A stretch of 53,514 nucleotides of DNA from the NCBI GenBank assembly GCA_002420185.1, contig DIHO01000015.1:1-53514 (forward strand), read 5' to 3'. Shown here in pieces: positions 17,832-27,352 of this stretch. Origin of the DNA: Opitutales bacterium UBA5694. GTDB lineage: Bacteria; Verrucomicrobiota; Verrucomicrobiia; Opitutales; Opitutaceae. The translations under genes were made by a program, and so were the position numbers. The notes below the pieces were generated by a model that worked only from the letters and a program-made list of their open reading frames with translations, was not told the origin of the DNA and did no database searches. How positions within the stretch are numbered: the first letter of the stretch is position 1; every line of letters begins with the position of its first letter.

Positions 17832-20015
17832 TCACTTACTCGCGATCGATGCGGCAGGACTTTCGATCCCCTCTAGGACATCCAGGACGATTCCCGGGTT
17901 CAATAGCTCAGGCAAGATTTTCGGCGTATCCGATTTTCCATCATACAGGACATACAACGGTACTCCCGAGCGACCAAACTCTTCTAGAGCATCCGTGATA
18001 ACGGGATTCCGCTTTGTCCAATCAGCCTTAACCATCACAAAGCCTAATTCATCAAAACGATTTTTTACTTCGTCCGAGGCAAACACGATTGCCTCATTCG
18101 CTTTACAGGTAAGGCACCACTTGGCGGTGAAATCGATAAAGACGGGTTTTCCATCCTGTCGAGCCGATGCGACCAACTCCGGTGAAAAATTTCTCCAGAC
18201 CAAGCCGTAATTATCAGGACCACCCACCTCATCCGAAGCCACTACCGATGTCGCTTCTTCAGAAGGCATCAGCATCCATACTCCAATGACAGCGATCACA
18301 ACCGCGAAAATGGTCGAAACCCTGCGGGTCGTAACCGGTTTCAATGGCGTTGACCAGCGTCCGTAGACCCACGCCCCGATCGCCACAACGAGCAATCCGC
18401 CAAGAACCATTATAAGTGCGTCGTTACCGACATGAGCTAGCATCACCCAGATCAGCCAAATACAAGTTGCGAACATCGGGAAGGACATGACCTGTTTAAA
18501 AGTCTCCATCCAAGCACCCGGTCGGGGGAGCTTCTCTATCAGCTTGGGAAATGACGAGAGAGTCAAGTAGGGGACCGCCATTCCTAATGCTAAAAATGTA
18601 AACACTGTCATCGACTGGAAAGCCGGCAAGGTAAGGGCAAATCCAAGAGCAGGCCCCATAAAAGGACCGGTGCAGGGCGTAGCGACCGTAGTGGCGAGAA
18701 CTCCGGAGAAGAAAGAGCCTCCAAACCCCTTTCCTTTGACTTTTCCCGCAAGCCCTATCGCAGAAGTCCCTATTTCAAATACACCCACCAAACTTAACCC
18801 CAGCAGGAACATGATCAAAAGCAAAGCCCCCACGAAATAGGGCGACTGAAGCTGAAATCCCCAGCCAAGGCTTTCACCACCCGCCCGTAATGCGATCAAC
18901 GTCCCCCCTAATACCCAGAAGGACGCCAGCACACCTCCCGCGAACGTGAGTCCGTGAGCTAAGACCTTCTTTTTGTCCTCCCCCGACTGATGAACGAAGC
19001 CAACTACCTTTATGGAGAGTATCGGGAACACGCAAGGCATCAAATTGAGAATCATTCCGCCGACAAACGCGAACAAGAGGGCTTGAGCAAAACCGATAGT
19101 CGGTTCCCCGCCAGTTACGTAAGCCGTGTTTGTATCCGCCGCCGGGCCTATTGCCGAATCCAGAAAAATCGCCTTCGCATCGCCAGCGGCAGCAAAGCCC
19201 GCCTCGTAAGAAAGCACCCCAGAAAGCCGATCGACTGAACCTTCATGGTATTCCGACTTCTGCATCGACACAATGAGTGTAAAATCAGTCAGGGCGAAGT
19301 TCTGGTCCGTGGCTGAATTGATCAAACCTTCTTCCTCCGGGTAGAAATAAAGGGATTTGGTGTCGATCCCATTGAAACCCGCCCAATCGATGCTAGCCGA
19401 GATCGTGGATTCGAGCGCTTCGAAAGTAAGCACTACCCCGTCTGGCGTTTTTGGGATGTTTGCCCGTGCCACCTTTAAAGCAACTCCCCACTGCGAGGAA
19501 TCAGCCGATTCGCCAGACACCGGCAATTCCAGGGCGAGCTTCGCCCCTCCCGGGATGCACATTTGCTCACAAGCCAGCCAACTGGCATCGGCATTTAGCG
19601 AAATAGTCTGCCCTACCCCGAAATCCTCCGGTATCGTGACCTTCGCCAGAAAGAACACCTCTCCCTGATAGCCGTACGAGACAAAATCGGGTGGTGTGAT
19701 GATCTTCTCAGGAGTCGGAAACTCCAGTTCGCCCACTTCTATTCCATCCGGAACCTCCCAATCAATCGACGGAGCTAACCCCGTATCCCCCGGGTTTTTC
19801 CAATAAACGTGCCAATGCGGGTCCAGCTGGAGGCGCAGCGCCACATCGATGGTCTGCCCAGGTTGCACCGCTGTGACTCCCGATACTAGCTCAGCAATCG
19901 CCTGCTCCGTATCAACCGCACCCTTCTGGTAGTCCTGCCCGTAGCTCAAAAGGGGCATTACCCCGTAGATGAGCACGAAAAGCTCGAGAACGTTCCGTAT
20001 TCTACAAATAATCAT
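17832..20015 (-). CDS. dsbD: DsbD-like thiol:disulfide interchange protein
   Basis: Moves electrons from cytoplasmic thioredoxin across the inner membrane to periplasmic partners. A signal peptide leads into an N-terminal DsbD-alpha-like domain with a C-E-Q-M-C-I-P-G motif near residue 153. About eight membrane segments follow, holding the two conserved membrane cysteines in L-M-P-C-V-F-P and T-P-C-T-G-P. A C-terminal thioredoxin domain carries W-C-L-T-C-K near residue 635. The 727-residue length is longer than E. coli DsbD but usual for related proteins in this phylum. It could serve copper tolerance or cytochrome maturation as well as disulfide isomerisation. It is divergent from fabV. Confidence 0.85.
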   Translation of the reverse strand: MIICRIRNVLELFVLIYGVMPLLSYGQDYQKGAVDTEQAIAELVSGVTAVQPGQTIDVALRLQLDPHWHVYWKNPGDTGLAPSIDWEVPDGIEVGELEFPTPEKIITPPDFVSYGYQGEVFFLAKVTIPEDFGVGQTISLNADASWLACEQMCIPGGAKLALELPVSGESADSSQWGVALKVARANIPKTPDGVVLTFEALESTISASIDWAGFNGIDTKSLYFYPEEEGLINSATDQNFALTDFTLIVSMQKSEYHEGSVDRLSGVLSYEAGFAAAGDAKAIFLDSAIGPAADTNTAYVTGGEPTIGFAQALLFAFVGGMILNLMPCVFPILSIKVVGFVHQSGEDKKKVLAHGLTFAGGVLASFWVLGGTLIALRAGGESLGWGFQLQSPYFVGALLLIMFLLGLSLVGVFEIGTSAIGLAGKVKGKGFGGSFFSGVLATTVATPCTGPFMGPALGFALTLPAFQSMTVFTFLALGMAVPYLTLSSFPKLIEKLPRPGAWMETFKQVMSFPMFATCIWLIWVMLAHVGNDALIMVLGGLLVVAIGAWVYGRWSTPLKPVTTRRVSTIFAVVIAVIGVWMLMPSEEATSVVASDEVGGPDNYGLVWRNFSPELVASARQDGKPVFIDFTAKWCLTCKANEAIVFASDEVKNRFDELGFVMVKADWTKRNPVITDALEEFGRSGVPLYVLYDGKSDTPKILPELLNPGIVLDVLEGIESPAASIASK

Positions 20016-20382
20016 CCCTTACTGTGACCCCGATCTAGCACTTATTCGTGTACTAATCCAATCTGTATTTATACTTTTCAAAACAACCAAACAGGAGAGG
20101 CAAATCCTGACACTGCTCGCTCTCCTTGCAATCTTAGGGCTAATAGGACTGGCACCTTGTTAAAGCTCTGGACTCGCTTGCCACCCGCTTTTTAAGACGA
20201 AGCCAATAAACTCCTGATTGCGATTCTTGCAGGATTGGATTGGTAACGATTCGGTACTAAGCTCTGGGGCCTTATTGAATTTAACTGAAATAATCGATCG
20301 ATATTTCCCAAATAAAGGCTGACAATTCTCAGAGTTCATTTCATCAACGCACTCCCTGTAATTCAGCTAATCCCAATTTTTT
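20016..20382. other. dsbD-fabV divergent intergenic region
   Basis: 367 bases between divergent starts, presumably holding both promoters. A short plus-strand frame near 20090-20163 encodes a leucine-rich hydrophobic peptide without a credible start codon. No hairpin, repeat or recognised gene was seen. Confidence 0.5.
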
Positions 20383-21570
20383 ATGATCATTCGTCCCAAA
20401 GTAAGAGGTTTCGTCTGCGTCACAGCTCACCCAACTGGCTGTGCCGCCAATGTTCAGGAGCAGATTGACTATGTCAAAAAGCAGTCCCCTGTTGAAAATG
20501 GGCCCAAAAATGTTCTCATAGTCGGCGCATCAACCGGATACGGCCTCGCATCCCGCATTACGGCAGCCTTCGGATGCGGAGCCAACACCCTTGGAATATA
20601 TTTCGAGCGCCCTTCCGAGCGAGGACGAACCGCCACACCGGGCTGGTACAATTCTGTCGCCCTGGAAAAAGCGGCCAAAACAGACGGCCTCTTTGCCAGT
20701 AGCATTAACGGCGATGCTTTTTCAAACGAAATCAAAGAACAAGCCATCGAACGAATAAAGTCGGGCATGGGGAAAATCGATCTCGTTATCTACTCGCTCG
20801 CCTCGCCTCGCCGCACCGATCCGAATACAGGTGAAACTTATCGTTCCGCCCTCAAACCGATCGGGGCAGACTACTCGAACAAATATTTGGATACTGACAG
20901 AAGGTCGATCCAGGAAGCGACCGTGGAGGCTGCTACCGATGAGGATATACAAAACACTGTCAAAGTGATGGGGGGAGCTGACTGGGAATTATGGATACAA
21001 GCCCTCAAGGAAGCCGACCTCCTCTCCGAAGGCTTTAAGACAGTAGCCTACGACTACATCGGACCCAAGGTAACTTGGCCTATCTACAAAGACGGCACCA
21101 TCGGGCAAGCCAAAGTCGATCTCCGGCGGGCCAAGGCAGCGATTAATGAATTTGTCAGTGACTTAAGCGGTGAAGCCCATGTCTCGGTAAACAAAGCCGT
21201 AGTAACCCAAGCGAGCTCCGCCATCCCAGGGGTCAATCTCTACATCACTATTCTCTTCAAGATTATGAAGGAGCTCGGCGGCCACGAGGGCTGCATCGAG
21301 CAAATGCAACGGCTGTTTTCCGATCGTCTCTACAACCGAGGCGGCAACGTCCCCATCGACGAGCTTGGTCTCATCCGCATGGACGACTGGGAGATGGAGA
21401 AGACGGTACAAGACAAGATCACTAAAGTCTGGCCCCTCGTTTCAACTGAAAATCTTGAGGAGCTGACGGACTTCGAGGGATACCAGACCGATTTCCTTAG
21501 GCTCTTCGGTTTCGGAATAAAAGGTGTTGACTACGAAGCAGACGTCGAGCCAGCGGTGGATTTCGACTGA
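20383..21570 (+). CDS. fabV: enoyl-ACP reductase FabV
   Basis: NADH-dependent trans-2-enoyl-ACP/CoA reductase for the last step of each fatty-acid elongation cycle. It starts M-I-I-R-P-K-V-R-G-F, as FabV/TER proteins do. The cofactor loop is G-A-S-T-G-Y-G-L-A-S-R (about 49-59). The catalytic Y-x8-K is Y-K-D-G-T-I-G-Q-A-K. At 395 residues it matches FabV. FabV enzymes are known to be comparatively resistant to triclosan. A G-rich (minus strand) triple repeat begins at the base after the stop codon, and a methyltransferase gene follows 78 bases downstream. Confidence 0.95.
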   Translation: MIIRPKVRGFVCVTAHPTGCAANVQEQIDYVKKQSPVENGPKNVLIVGASTGYGLASRITAAFGCGANTLGIYFERPSERGRTATPGWYNSVALEKAAKTDGLFASSINGDAFSNEIKEQAIERIKSGMGKIDLVIYSLASPRRTDPNTGETYRSALKPIGADYSNKYLDTDRRSIQEATVEAATDEDIQNTVKVMGGADWELWIQALKEADLLSEGFKTVAYDYIGPKVTWPIYKDGTIGQAKVDLRRAKAAINEFVSDLSGEAHVSVNKAVVTQASSAIPGVNLYITILFKIMKELGGHEGCIEQMQRLFSDRLYNRGGNVPIDELGLIRMDDWEMEKTVQDKITKVWPLVSTENLEELTDFEGYQTDFLRLFGFGIKGVDYEADVEPAVDFD

Positions 21571-21618
21571 GCCCCCACAACCTCCCGCCCCCACAACCTC
21601 CCGCCCCCACAATCTCCC
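21571..21618 (+). repeat. three tandem 16-base units, G-quadruplex-capable
   Basis: Three head-to-tail copies of GCCCCCACAACCTCCC (the third has one T for C) start at the base after the fabV stop. The minus strand therefore shows six G-runs of 3-5 separated by loops of one or seven bases, fitting a potential G-quadruplex. No T-run follows, so this is not a standard intrinsic terminator. Confidence 0.9.
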
Positions 21619-21648
21619 GTCAATCAAACTAAAAGTCCTCTAGCCGCA

Positions 21649-22332
21649 TTGAAACACCGTCAAAAAGGTTACAATCTTTTAAGCGGAAAAGGCATTGAAA
21701 TCGGAGCCTTCGGGGAACCGGCAAAGCTTCCAAACTCCTGCCAAGTTTCATATTTCGACGTCATTGATCCGAAAACGGCATCCGCACGTTTCCCCGAAAT
21801 TCAAAGTAGCAAATTGGTTTCCGTTCACATCCTTGGGGATGTGGACAAGCGCGACCTACGGAAGCTGACGGTCAACAGCCAGGATTTCGTCATTGCCAAC
21901 CACGTCATCGAGCATGTCGCCTGCCCGATTGCCATGGTTGAAGACATGTTCTATGTTCTCCGAACCGGTGGCTGGATCGCTATCGCGGCTCCAGACAAAC
22001 GCTACACCTTTGACAAGAAACGCCCACTAACCAGTTACGAACATCTGGAAACCGAGTACATAAACGGTGTAGACGAAGTCGACGATGAACACTACCTGGA
22101 ATTCCTTCAACATGTCGGCAAACACGTATTCCAGGAACCGGGACGCGACATCAAAGGCGATATAGCATTCGCCCGCTCCCGTCGTGAGCATGCTCACGTT
22201 TGGGATAGCCATACTTTTTTGGAATTCCTTATGGCTTGTAAGAAAACCTCCGGGATTGAGTTTAAAATCGAATACCAATCCACCGGTGAGGAAAACGGGA
22301 TCGAGTTCTTCGCCATTCTTAGAAAGCTCTAA
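21649..22332 (+). CDS. class I SAM-dependent methyltransferase
   Basis: A 227-residue methyltransferase-fold protein of unknown substrate. A G-K-G-I-E-I-G-A-F motif I lies at about 13-21, and D-F-V-I-A-N-H-V-I-E-H-V at motif IV (about 78-89). An L-R-T-G-G-W-I-A-I-A-A-P-D segment follows, typical of methyltransferase domains near sugar or cell-surface genes. The open frame begins with TTG at 21649, with no better start seen. It ends two bases before the GTG start of dtd, so the two are probably translated from one mRNA. Confidence 0.7.
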   Translation: MKHRQKGYNLLSGKGIEIGAFGEPAKLPNSCQVSYFDVIDPKTASARFPEIQSSKLVSVHILGDVDKRDLRKLTVNSQDFVIANHVIEHVACPIAMVEDMFYVLRTGGWIAIAAPDKRYTFDKKRPLTSYEHLETEYINGVDEVDDEHYLEFLQHVGKHVFQEPGRDIKGDIAFARSRREHAHVWDSHTFLEFLMACKKTSGIEFKIEYQSTGEENGIEFFAILRKL

Positions 22333-22334
22333 TC

Positions 22335-22787
22335 GTGAAAGCGGTCGTCCAACGAGTAACCGAAGCCTCCGTTTCAATCAACGGTAAAGAGCACACATCG
22401 ATTGGCCGAGGGCTTCTTGTTTTTATAGGTATCCATAAATTAGACACAAAAAAAGACATCGAATGGATGGTTCGGAAGATCTCCCATTTGCGCGTGTTCG
22501 AAGACGACAACCAACAAAAGAACTGCGATCTAAAATCGATCCAAGGTGAATTGCTGATCGTAAGCCAGTTCACTCTGATCGCCTCCACCAAAAAAGGGAA
22601 CCGACCCTCCTTTAACGACGCAGCAAATCCCCAAAAAGGAAAAGCCTTCTACGAAGACGTCTTTCAGGCAATCAGCACAACGCTTGGCTTCCCTGTAAAG
22701 ACCGGGGTTTTTGCCACCGACATGCAAGTCTCGCTCGTAAACGACGGCCCCGTCACTATCGCTTTAGATACGAGAAATCGAGAATAG
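22335..22787 (+). CDS. dtd: D-aminoacyl-tRNA deacylase
   Basis: Removes D-amino acids mischarged on tRNA. The family signatures are visible: M-K-A-V-V-Q-R-V at the N terminus, the active-site S-Q-F-T-L near residue 77, and N-D-G-P-V-T-I-A-L-D near the C terminus (the common form is N-x-G-P-V-T). The 150-residue length is normal. It uses a GTG start two bases after the methyltransferase stop, a spacing that suggests coupled translation. Confidence 0.93.
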   Translation: MKAVVQRVTEASVSINGKEHTSIGRGLLVFIGIHKLDTKKDIEWMVRKISHLRVFEDDNQQKNCDLKSIQGELLIVSQFTLIASTKKGNRPSFNDAANPQKGKAFYEDVFQAISTTLGFPVKTGVFATDMQVSLVNDGPVTIALDTRNRE

Positions 22788-23419
22788 CGGAGGGTCCGTC
22801 TTTTCTCGATGCCCCCGAGACCCTACGTTCAACCTATAAATTTCAGTCCAGGTTTTCTTTGAATTCCTCAAAACGCTGTTTCAGCATCCAAATCCTTAGT
22901 CGCTCCCTAGAGTGCGACAACAGCTTGGATTTCCATCAACGATACCGCTCTCAAAGCTCTTTTATCGTCAAATACTTGGTTTCGGCTCGGACTCCTCGTG
23001 ATTACGCGAGTCCCAGATGCTCTTCATCGCCCTATGTCATAAACGGATAGTTATCTTTTTGAGATCCCTTTTACTCGTAACGTTAAAAGTAGAGTTTTTA
23101 GATCGGTTGGCGAACTGGCCTTTTTCCTCTATTAATTTAGCCCACCCGTCCCATGGGAGACGCAGCATAGCGTAACTGCTAGCCCTAACTTCGCAGTCTG
23201 CCAAAGAAAAAAGACTCCGGATAGAGACAAATCCCAACGGCCGACATCTCAGACAACACAGATCCAATGAGATAAGAATTCGAATGTATTTTTCTGATGA
23301 CTATTCCCATAGCCAAAGACCGTCTGTACTCATCCGAATAACCGAGAAACAAAATTCTATACCTTTTTGACGATGACTAGGCTAAAGTGCTAAATTAATC
23401 GACGTTCATAGTTAAAAGG
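22788..23419. other. intergenic, possible unidentified gene relic
   Basis: 632 bases between dtd and uvrA. On the minus strand a frame ending near 22850 reads like protein (E-R-L-R-I-W-M-L-K-Q-R-F-E-E-F-K) but is interrupted by stops upstream. It may be the tail of a dead gene, which was not identified. No RNA gene, repeat or clear terminator was seen. Confidence 0.35.
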
Positions 23420-26263
23420 CTACCGTCCCTTTAAAGCTTTGCCTGTTTCCGAATACTTGCACTTTTTTATAGTATCCAATTCTCCGGCACAGACAATTTT
23501 TCCCCCATGGAGGCCTCCGCCCGGGCCGAGATCGACGATCCAGTCAGCCAGTCGCATGAAGTCGAGGTGGTGTTCGATCACGATGACCGTATTGCCCTGG
23601 TCTCGCAGTTGGAAAAGCAGGTCAGAAAGTTTCTGGATATCCGACCAGTGCAATCCGGTCGTAGGCTCATCTAGAATATAGAGACCGCTACCCGCGGTTC
23701 GCTTAGAAAGCTCCAAAGATAGCTTCAATCGCTGGGCCTCGCCACCACTCAATGTGTTAGCAGCTTGTCCCAGTTTCAAATACCCGAGCCCCACGGCGTC
23801 GAGGGTCCTCAACTTATCCATAACGCGTGGCACATTCTCAAATTGCACCAAGGCTTCGCTTACCGAAAGATCTAGAGATTGTGCGATATTCAATCCTCCA
23901 TATTGCACTTCCAAGGTTTCCCGATTGTAACGCGTACCTTGGCAGCTGGGACAATCGATATAGGCATCACTCATAAAAAGCATATCCAACTTGATCGCTC
24001 CTTGACCCTGACATCGTTCACAGCGACCGCCACGTGCATTAAAACTAAAACGCCCCGATTTGTATCCGCGAGCTCGAGACAGGGGAATTTTTGAGTACAA
24101 ATCGCGCAGCAAATCAAAAAGTTTGGTGTAGGTGGCCGGATTAGAACGCGGGCTTTGTCCGATGGGATCCTGACTCACACGCACTACTCTTTCGAAGTGC
24201 TCGAGCCCTTTCATCTCCGTATGCTTTCCGGGGATGTCCTTAGCCCGGTTCAGTTTTCGGGCAGCTGCCTTCGCCAGAATCTCATTAACCATGGTCGACT
24301 TACCCGATCCGGAAACGCCGGTCACACAGGTCAAAAGACCAATGGGGAAATGGACATCCACCTTTTGCAGATTGTGCTGGCTAGCCCCTTTTATCTCGAG
24401 CCATTTCTTCTGTGGCGAAAGTGTTTTGACCGACTTCGTTAGCGTCCGTCGTCCTGAAAGGTATTCTCCAGTCTCGAAGCCGCCTTTCTTTTGCCCGGAA
24501 CAATCCTCTGGCGTTCCTTCGAAAAGAACCTCTCCTCCATGAAGCCCCGCTCCCGGACCCAGCTCGATCAGATGGTCGGCGGCCCGCATCGTATCCTCAT
24601 CGTGCTCCACCACAACAACCGAGTTGCCGCGGTCCCGTAACTCCTTCAGTGACTCGATCAGCTTCTGGTTGTCCTTCGGGTGCAATCCAATGCTGGGCTC
24701 GTCGAGCACGTAGACGACTCCTACGAGACTCATACCCAACTGTGTCGCTAGCCGCACCCGTTGGGCCTCGCCTCCGCTTAACGTACTGTATTGACGATTC
24801 AAAGTCAGGTACTCCACACCCACCTCCTTTAGGAAACGCAACCGCAACTCGACTCCATCGAGAACTTCCCCGTAGGTTGAAGCTCGATCCTTGCTAGGTG
24901 ATAGGCCGCTCACGTATTCGTGGGCCTGACCTATATTCATCGAGAGGAAATCGGGCAGACTCTTACCCTCTACAAATACATTCGCACTCCGCAGACTGAA
25001 CCGATGCCCGTCACAATTCGGGCATTTCTGGTCAGTCTGATAGGTCATCAGTCGAGCCCTAAATCCGTCGCTTTTAGTCTCCATGTAGGACTTTTGCAGC
25101 AACGCCATAAAGCCTCCGAACGGTTGGGGAGGAGGAAGCGTCTTACGGGGAGTTAGTTTGAATGTGAAAAGCCGATCTTCAACCCCGTAGAGCAAAGCCT
25201 GTCTGGTTTCCTCATCCAAATCGCTCCACGGCATCGTCGGATCAAAGGGAAGCTGCTCTGCCAACTGGCGCAGCATCGCATTGTTGCGAATGATCAACTG
25301 CTTTCCTCCGATTCGCAGAGGCTTCAAGGCCCCCTTTTTCACTGACTTACTCGGATCGGGCACGATGAGCTCTTCCAAGAAGCGTCGCGTTTTCCCCAAT
25401 CCACCGCACTCTGGACAAGATCCTTCCGCCGTATTGAATGAAAAATGACGAGGAGAGATCGGTTCATACACCTCGCCGCACTTCGAGCACGCTAAATTCC
25501 GGCTTAGACTGAGCTCTTTCCAGTCCGAGTCTTTCGATACCTGATTGAGAACTATCGCTCGGTCTTTTCCTTCGCTAAACGCCAGCTCTAGCGAGTCCGC
25601 GATCCGACTTCTCTGTGCCTCTTCTACAACAATGCGATCGACCACGAGTTCAACGGTCGCGTCCCCTCGTCCCCTAATCTCGATATCCGGATCATCAATA
25701 CTTTTGACCTCATCATTGATTCGAATTCGCTGAAACCCTTTTTGCCGCAACCGGGGCAGCTCCTCCAGTATAACTGCAGCCGTCGCGGCCATATAAGGAG
25801 CCAAAATCATAGCCCGCGAACCTTTCGGCAGCTTCAAAACCTGATCAACGGAGCTATCGAGCGTTTGCCGCGAAATGATGCCTCCGTCCATTGGGCAATG
25901 CTGATCTCCTCGAAGCGTCCACAGAAGACGGGCATAGTCTGCAATTTCTGTAACCGTGGCAATAGTGCTCCGCGGAGAAGAACCTGCTGCCCGTTGCTCT
26001 ATTGCCAAAACCGGCGAAAGGCCGTGGATGAAATCCACATCCGGTCGTTTGAACTGCTCCATAGCTTGGCGGGCCTGTGTAGAAAGGCTCTCCATGTATT
26101 TTCGGTAGCCCTCCGCATACAGCGTGTCGAAGGCCAGTGAGGACTTTCCGGAACCCGATACACCTGTGATTACGACGAGTTTCTCTCGAGGAATCTTTAC
26201 CTCGATATCCCGCAAATTGTGCTCGCGAGCTCCTTTTATGTGAATGTGCCGAGTGTGCCTCAA
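23420..26263 (-). CDS. uvrA: excinuclease ABC subunit A
   Basis: Damage-recognition ATPase of nucleotide-excision repair. Two ABC ATPase halves are seen, each with Walker A G-V-S-G-S-G-K-S (near 33-40 and around 640) and an L-S-G-G-E-A-Q-R signature. Zinc modules include C-S-K-C...C-P-E-C and C-E-R-C...C-P-S-C. The 947-residue length is typical. Between the first Walker A and the first zinc module lies a segment resembling the UvrB-binding domain, which argues against a UvrA2 paralogue, although the 'S-T-Q-A-R-Q' and 'E-Q-R-A-A' stretches diverge from common UvrA. No uvrB or uvrC in the window. Confidence 0.88.
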   Translation of the reverse strand: MRHTRHIHIKGAREHNLRDIEVKIPREKLVVITGVSGSGKSSLAFDTLYAEGYRKYMESLSTQARQAMEQFKRPDVDFIHGLSPVLAIEQRAAGSSPRSTIATVTEIADYARLLWTLRGDQHCPMDGGIISRQTLDSSVDQVLKLPKGSRAMILAPYMAATAAVILEELPRLRQKGFQRIRINDEVKSIDDPDIEIRGRGDATVELVVDRIVVEEAQRSRIADSLELAFSEGKDRAIVLNQVSKDSDWKELSLSRNLACSKCGEVYEPISPRHFSFNTAEGSCPECGGLGKTRRFLEELIVPDPSKSVKKGALKPLRIGGKQLIIRNNAMLRQLAEQLPFDPTMPWSDLDEETRQALLYGVEDRLFTFKLTPRKTLPPPQPFGGFMALLQKSYMETKSDGFRARLMTYQTDQKCPNCDGHRFSLRSANVFVEGKSLPDFLSMNIGQAHEYVSGLSPSKDRASTYGEVLDGVELRLRFLKEVGVEYLTLNRQYSTLSGGEAQRVRLATQLGMSLVGVVYVLDEPSIGLHPKDNQKLIESLKELRDRGNSVVVVEHDEDTMRAADHLIELGPGAGLHGGEVLFEGTPEDCSGQKKGGFETGEYLSGRRTLTKSVKTLSPQKKWLEIKGASQHNLQKVDVHFPIGLLTCVTGVSGSGKSTMVNEILAKAAARKLNRAKDIPGKHTEMKGLEHFERVVRVSQDPIGQSPRSNPATYTKLFDLLRDLYSKIPLSRARGYKSGRFSFNARGGRCERCQGQGAIKLDMLFMSDAYIDCPSCQGTRYNRETLEVQYGGLNIAQSLDLSVSEALVQFENVPRVMDKLRTLDAVGLGYLKLGQAANTLSGGEAQRLKLSLELSKRTAGSGLYILDEPTTGLHWSDIQKLSDLLFQLRDQGNTVIVIEHHLDFMRLADWIVDLGPGGGLHGGKIVCAGELDTIKKCKYSETGKALKGR

Positions 26264-26663
26264 TGGGATCTAGAAGGTTTAAACCCGCACCCTCTTGGTT
26301 TCCCCCCAAAGGTCAACCTTTCGAGTACATGAACGGTAGCGGGTGCTCGGAGATCGCCTACAATAAAAGTGCCAAACAGGTTCTTCATGGATCCTGAGCC
26401 GAGCCGAATTAACAGCCTGTTTCAATTCTAGGTACGCAATAATTCTGCCTGTCTTACATTAAATGGGGACTTGGTCTAAGGACAGGTGCAGGGTGGTGAG
26501 CCCTTTCGAACCAAGCTTATGAACGCATTTGCCAAGCATTCAATGAACCTAACATACACCGCACGCCGGGCCATCTTTGTCCTTACCAAGAGAAATTTTC
26601 TAATCAATCGCTTCCTCCAAAGTCTCCCTGAATAAAATTATACCTAAGGAGGAGACCAAACTA
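26264..26663. other. intergenic upstream of uvrA
   Basis: 400 bases between the uvrA start and the next recognisable coding remnant. It should hold the uvrA promoter. An inverted pair CTTGGT (26471-26476) / ACCAAG, about 45 bases apart, was noted but gives no convincing tRNA or riboswitch shape. No LexA-like palindrome matching the one at lexA was seen. Confidence 0.4.
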
Positions 26664-27005
26664 TCGTTGGGAGTTAACGGAAAAATCGTCTTAAAGCGGA
26701 TAGAGGGAGCTCAGAAAGACAGCAATCCCGGTTTCATCGACAAGACCACAACCCTCAATCGCGAGTTTAAGCATGAGGTCACCAATTTGCACACGGTGCA
26801 CACAAGTTCATCGTGGTCGACCAGTTCCCCATCGCCCAAAATTCGAAAATCGAGATTCACCGCAAAGCGCCCATAAAGAGTGAAGTCGAAATCGATGACA
26901 ACAATAGCGGAGTCTTTCGGTGGAAAGCCACGGTTGCTCGAGAGGAGGAAAAAGTATTTAAAACTGCCTACGAAGTTATCTATCCCCGCGACTGGGTTCC
27001 TTTTT
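26664..27005 (+). pseudogene. relic of a DUF4139 (MuiA-like) protein, C-terminal part
   Basis: Two overlapping frames join into one family-like sequence. The first (from 26667) reads L-N-R-E-F-K-H-E-V-T-N-L. Near 26805 the frame shifts and continues F-I-V-V-D-Q-F-P-I-A-Q-N-S-K-I-E-I, then G-V-F-R-W-K-A-T-V, and ends A-Y-E-V-I-Y-P-R-D-W. This order (strand, V-D-x-x-P-x-x-x-x-x-x-I, G-x-x-x-W, Y-x-V-x-x-P-x-D) is that of the DUF4139 C terminus. The N-terminal two thirds of the protein is missing. A single frameshift plus 5' loss makes it a dead fragment. Confidence 0.6.
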
Positions 27006-27059
27006 CCCGAATTGTAATCGAGTCCTTACCATACCCCTCCTTTCGTCTTCCATTATATA

Positions 27060-27298
27060 GAAGCGGTCGGTATCGGAGCGAAGATCAAGCGTTACCGAAT
27101 GATCGCGATCATTAGCCTCACCCTACCGCTCTTCCGTCTGTTTGTCTATGACATCTGGGATACCTTGATCGAATTACCGCCTTCGCCGTTCTAGCCCTTC
27201 TGTTCATTTTCGTAGGCTACCGTCTACCATCGATTTCAATCGCGAATCTAGTAGGACCCTTCTACCTCACTTTCGTATTGGCCATTATATTCTATTGA
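27060..27298 (+). pseudogene. relic of a multi-pass membrane protein C terminus (DUF2339-like)
   Basis: One frame gives I-K-R-Y-R-M-I-A-I-I-S-L-T-L, then F-R-L-F-V-Y-D-I-W. A second frame then continues R-I-T-A-F-A-V-L-A-L-L-F-I-F-V-G-Y to a stop at 27298. Joined, they resemble the final two membrane segments of DUF2339 proteins (K-x-F-L-x-D-L ... R-I-x-x-F-x-x-L-G). The fragment is frameshifted and lacks everything upstream. It lies about 60 bases after the DUF4139 relic, so this stretch has lost at least two genes. Confidence 0.45.
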
Positions 27299-27352
27299 CG
27301 CTATTCTTGAGTCAGTTACCGAGGATTTCGCTCTACTTTATCCGAGTATATC

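Noticed and set aside
21571..21618. possible CRISPR-like repeats
   Set aside because: The 16-base units are directly adjacent with no spacers, so this is a short tandem repeat.
26471..26521. possible structured RNA between CTTGGT and ACCAAG
   Set aside because: Only the outer 6-base stem pairs well; no tRNA, riboswitch or terminator shape fits inside.
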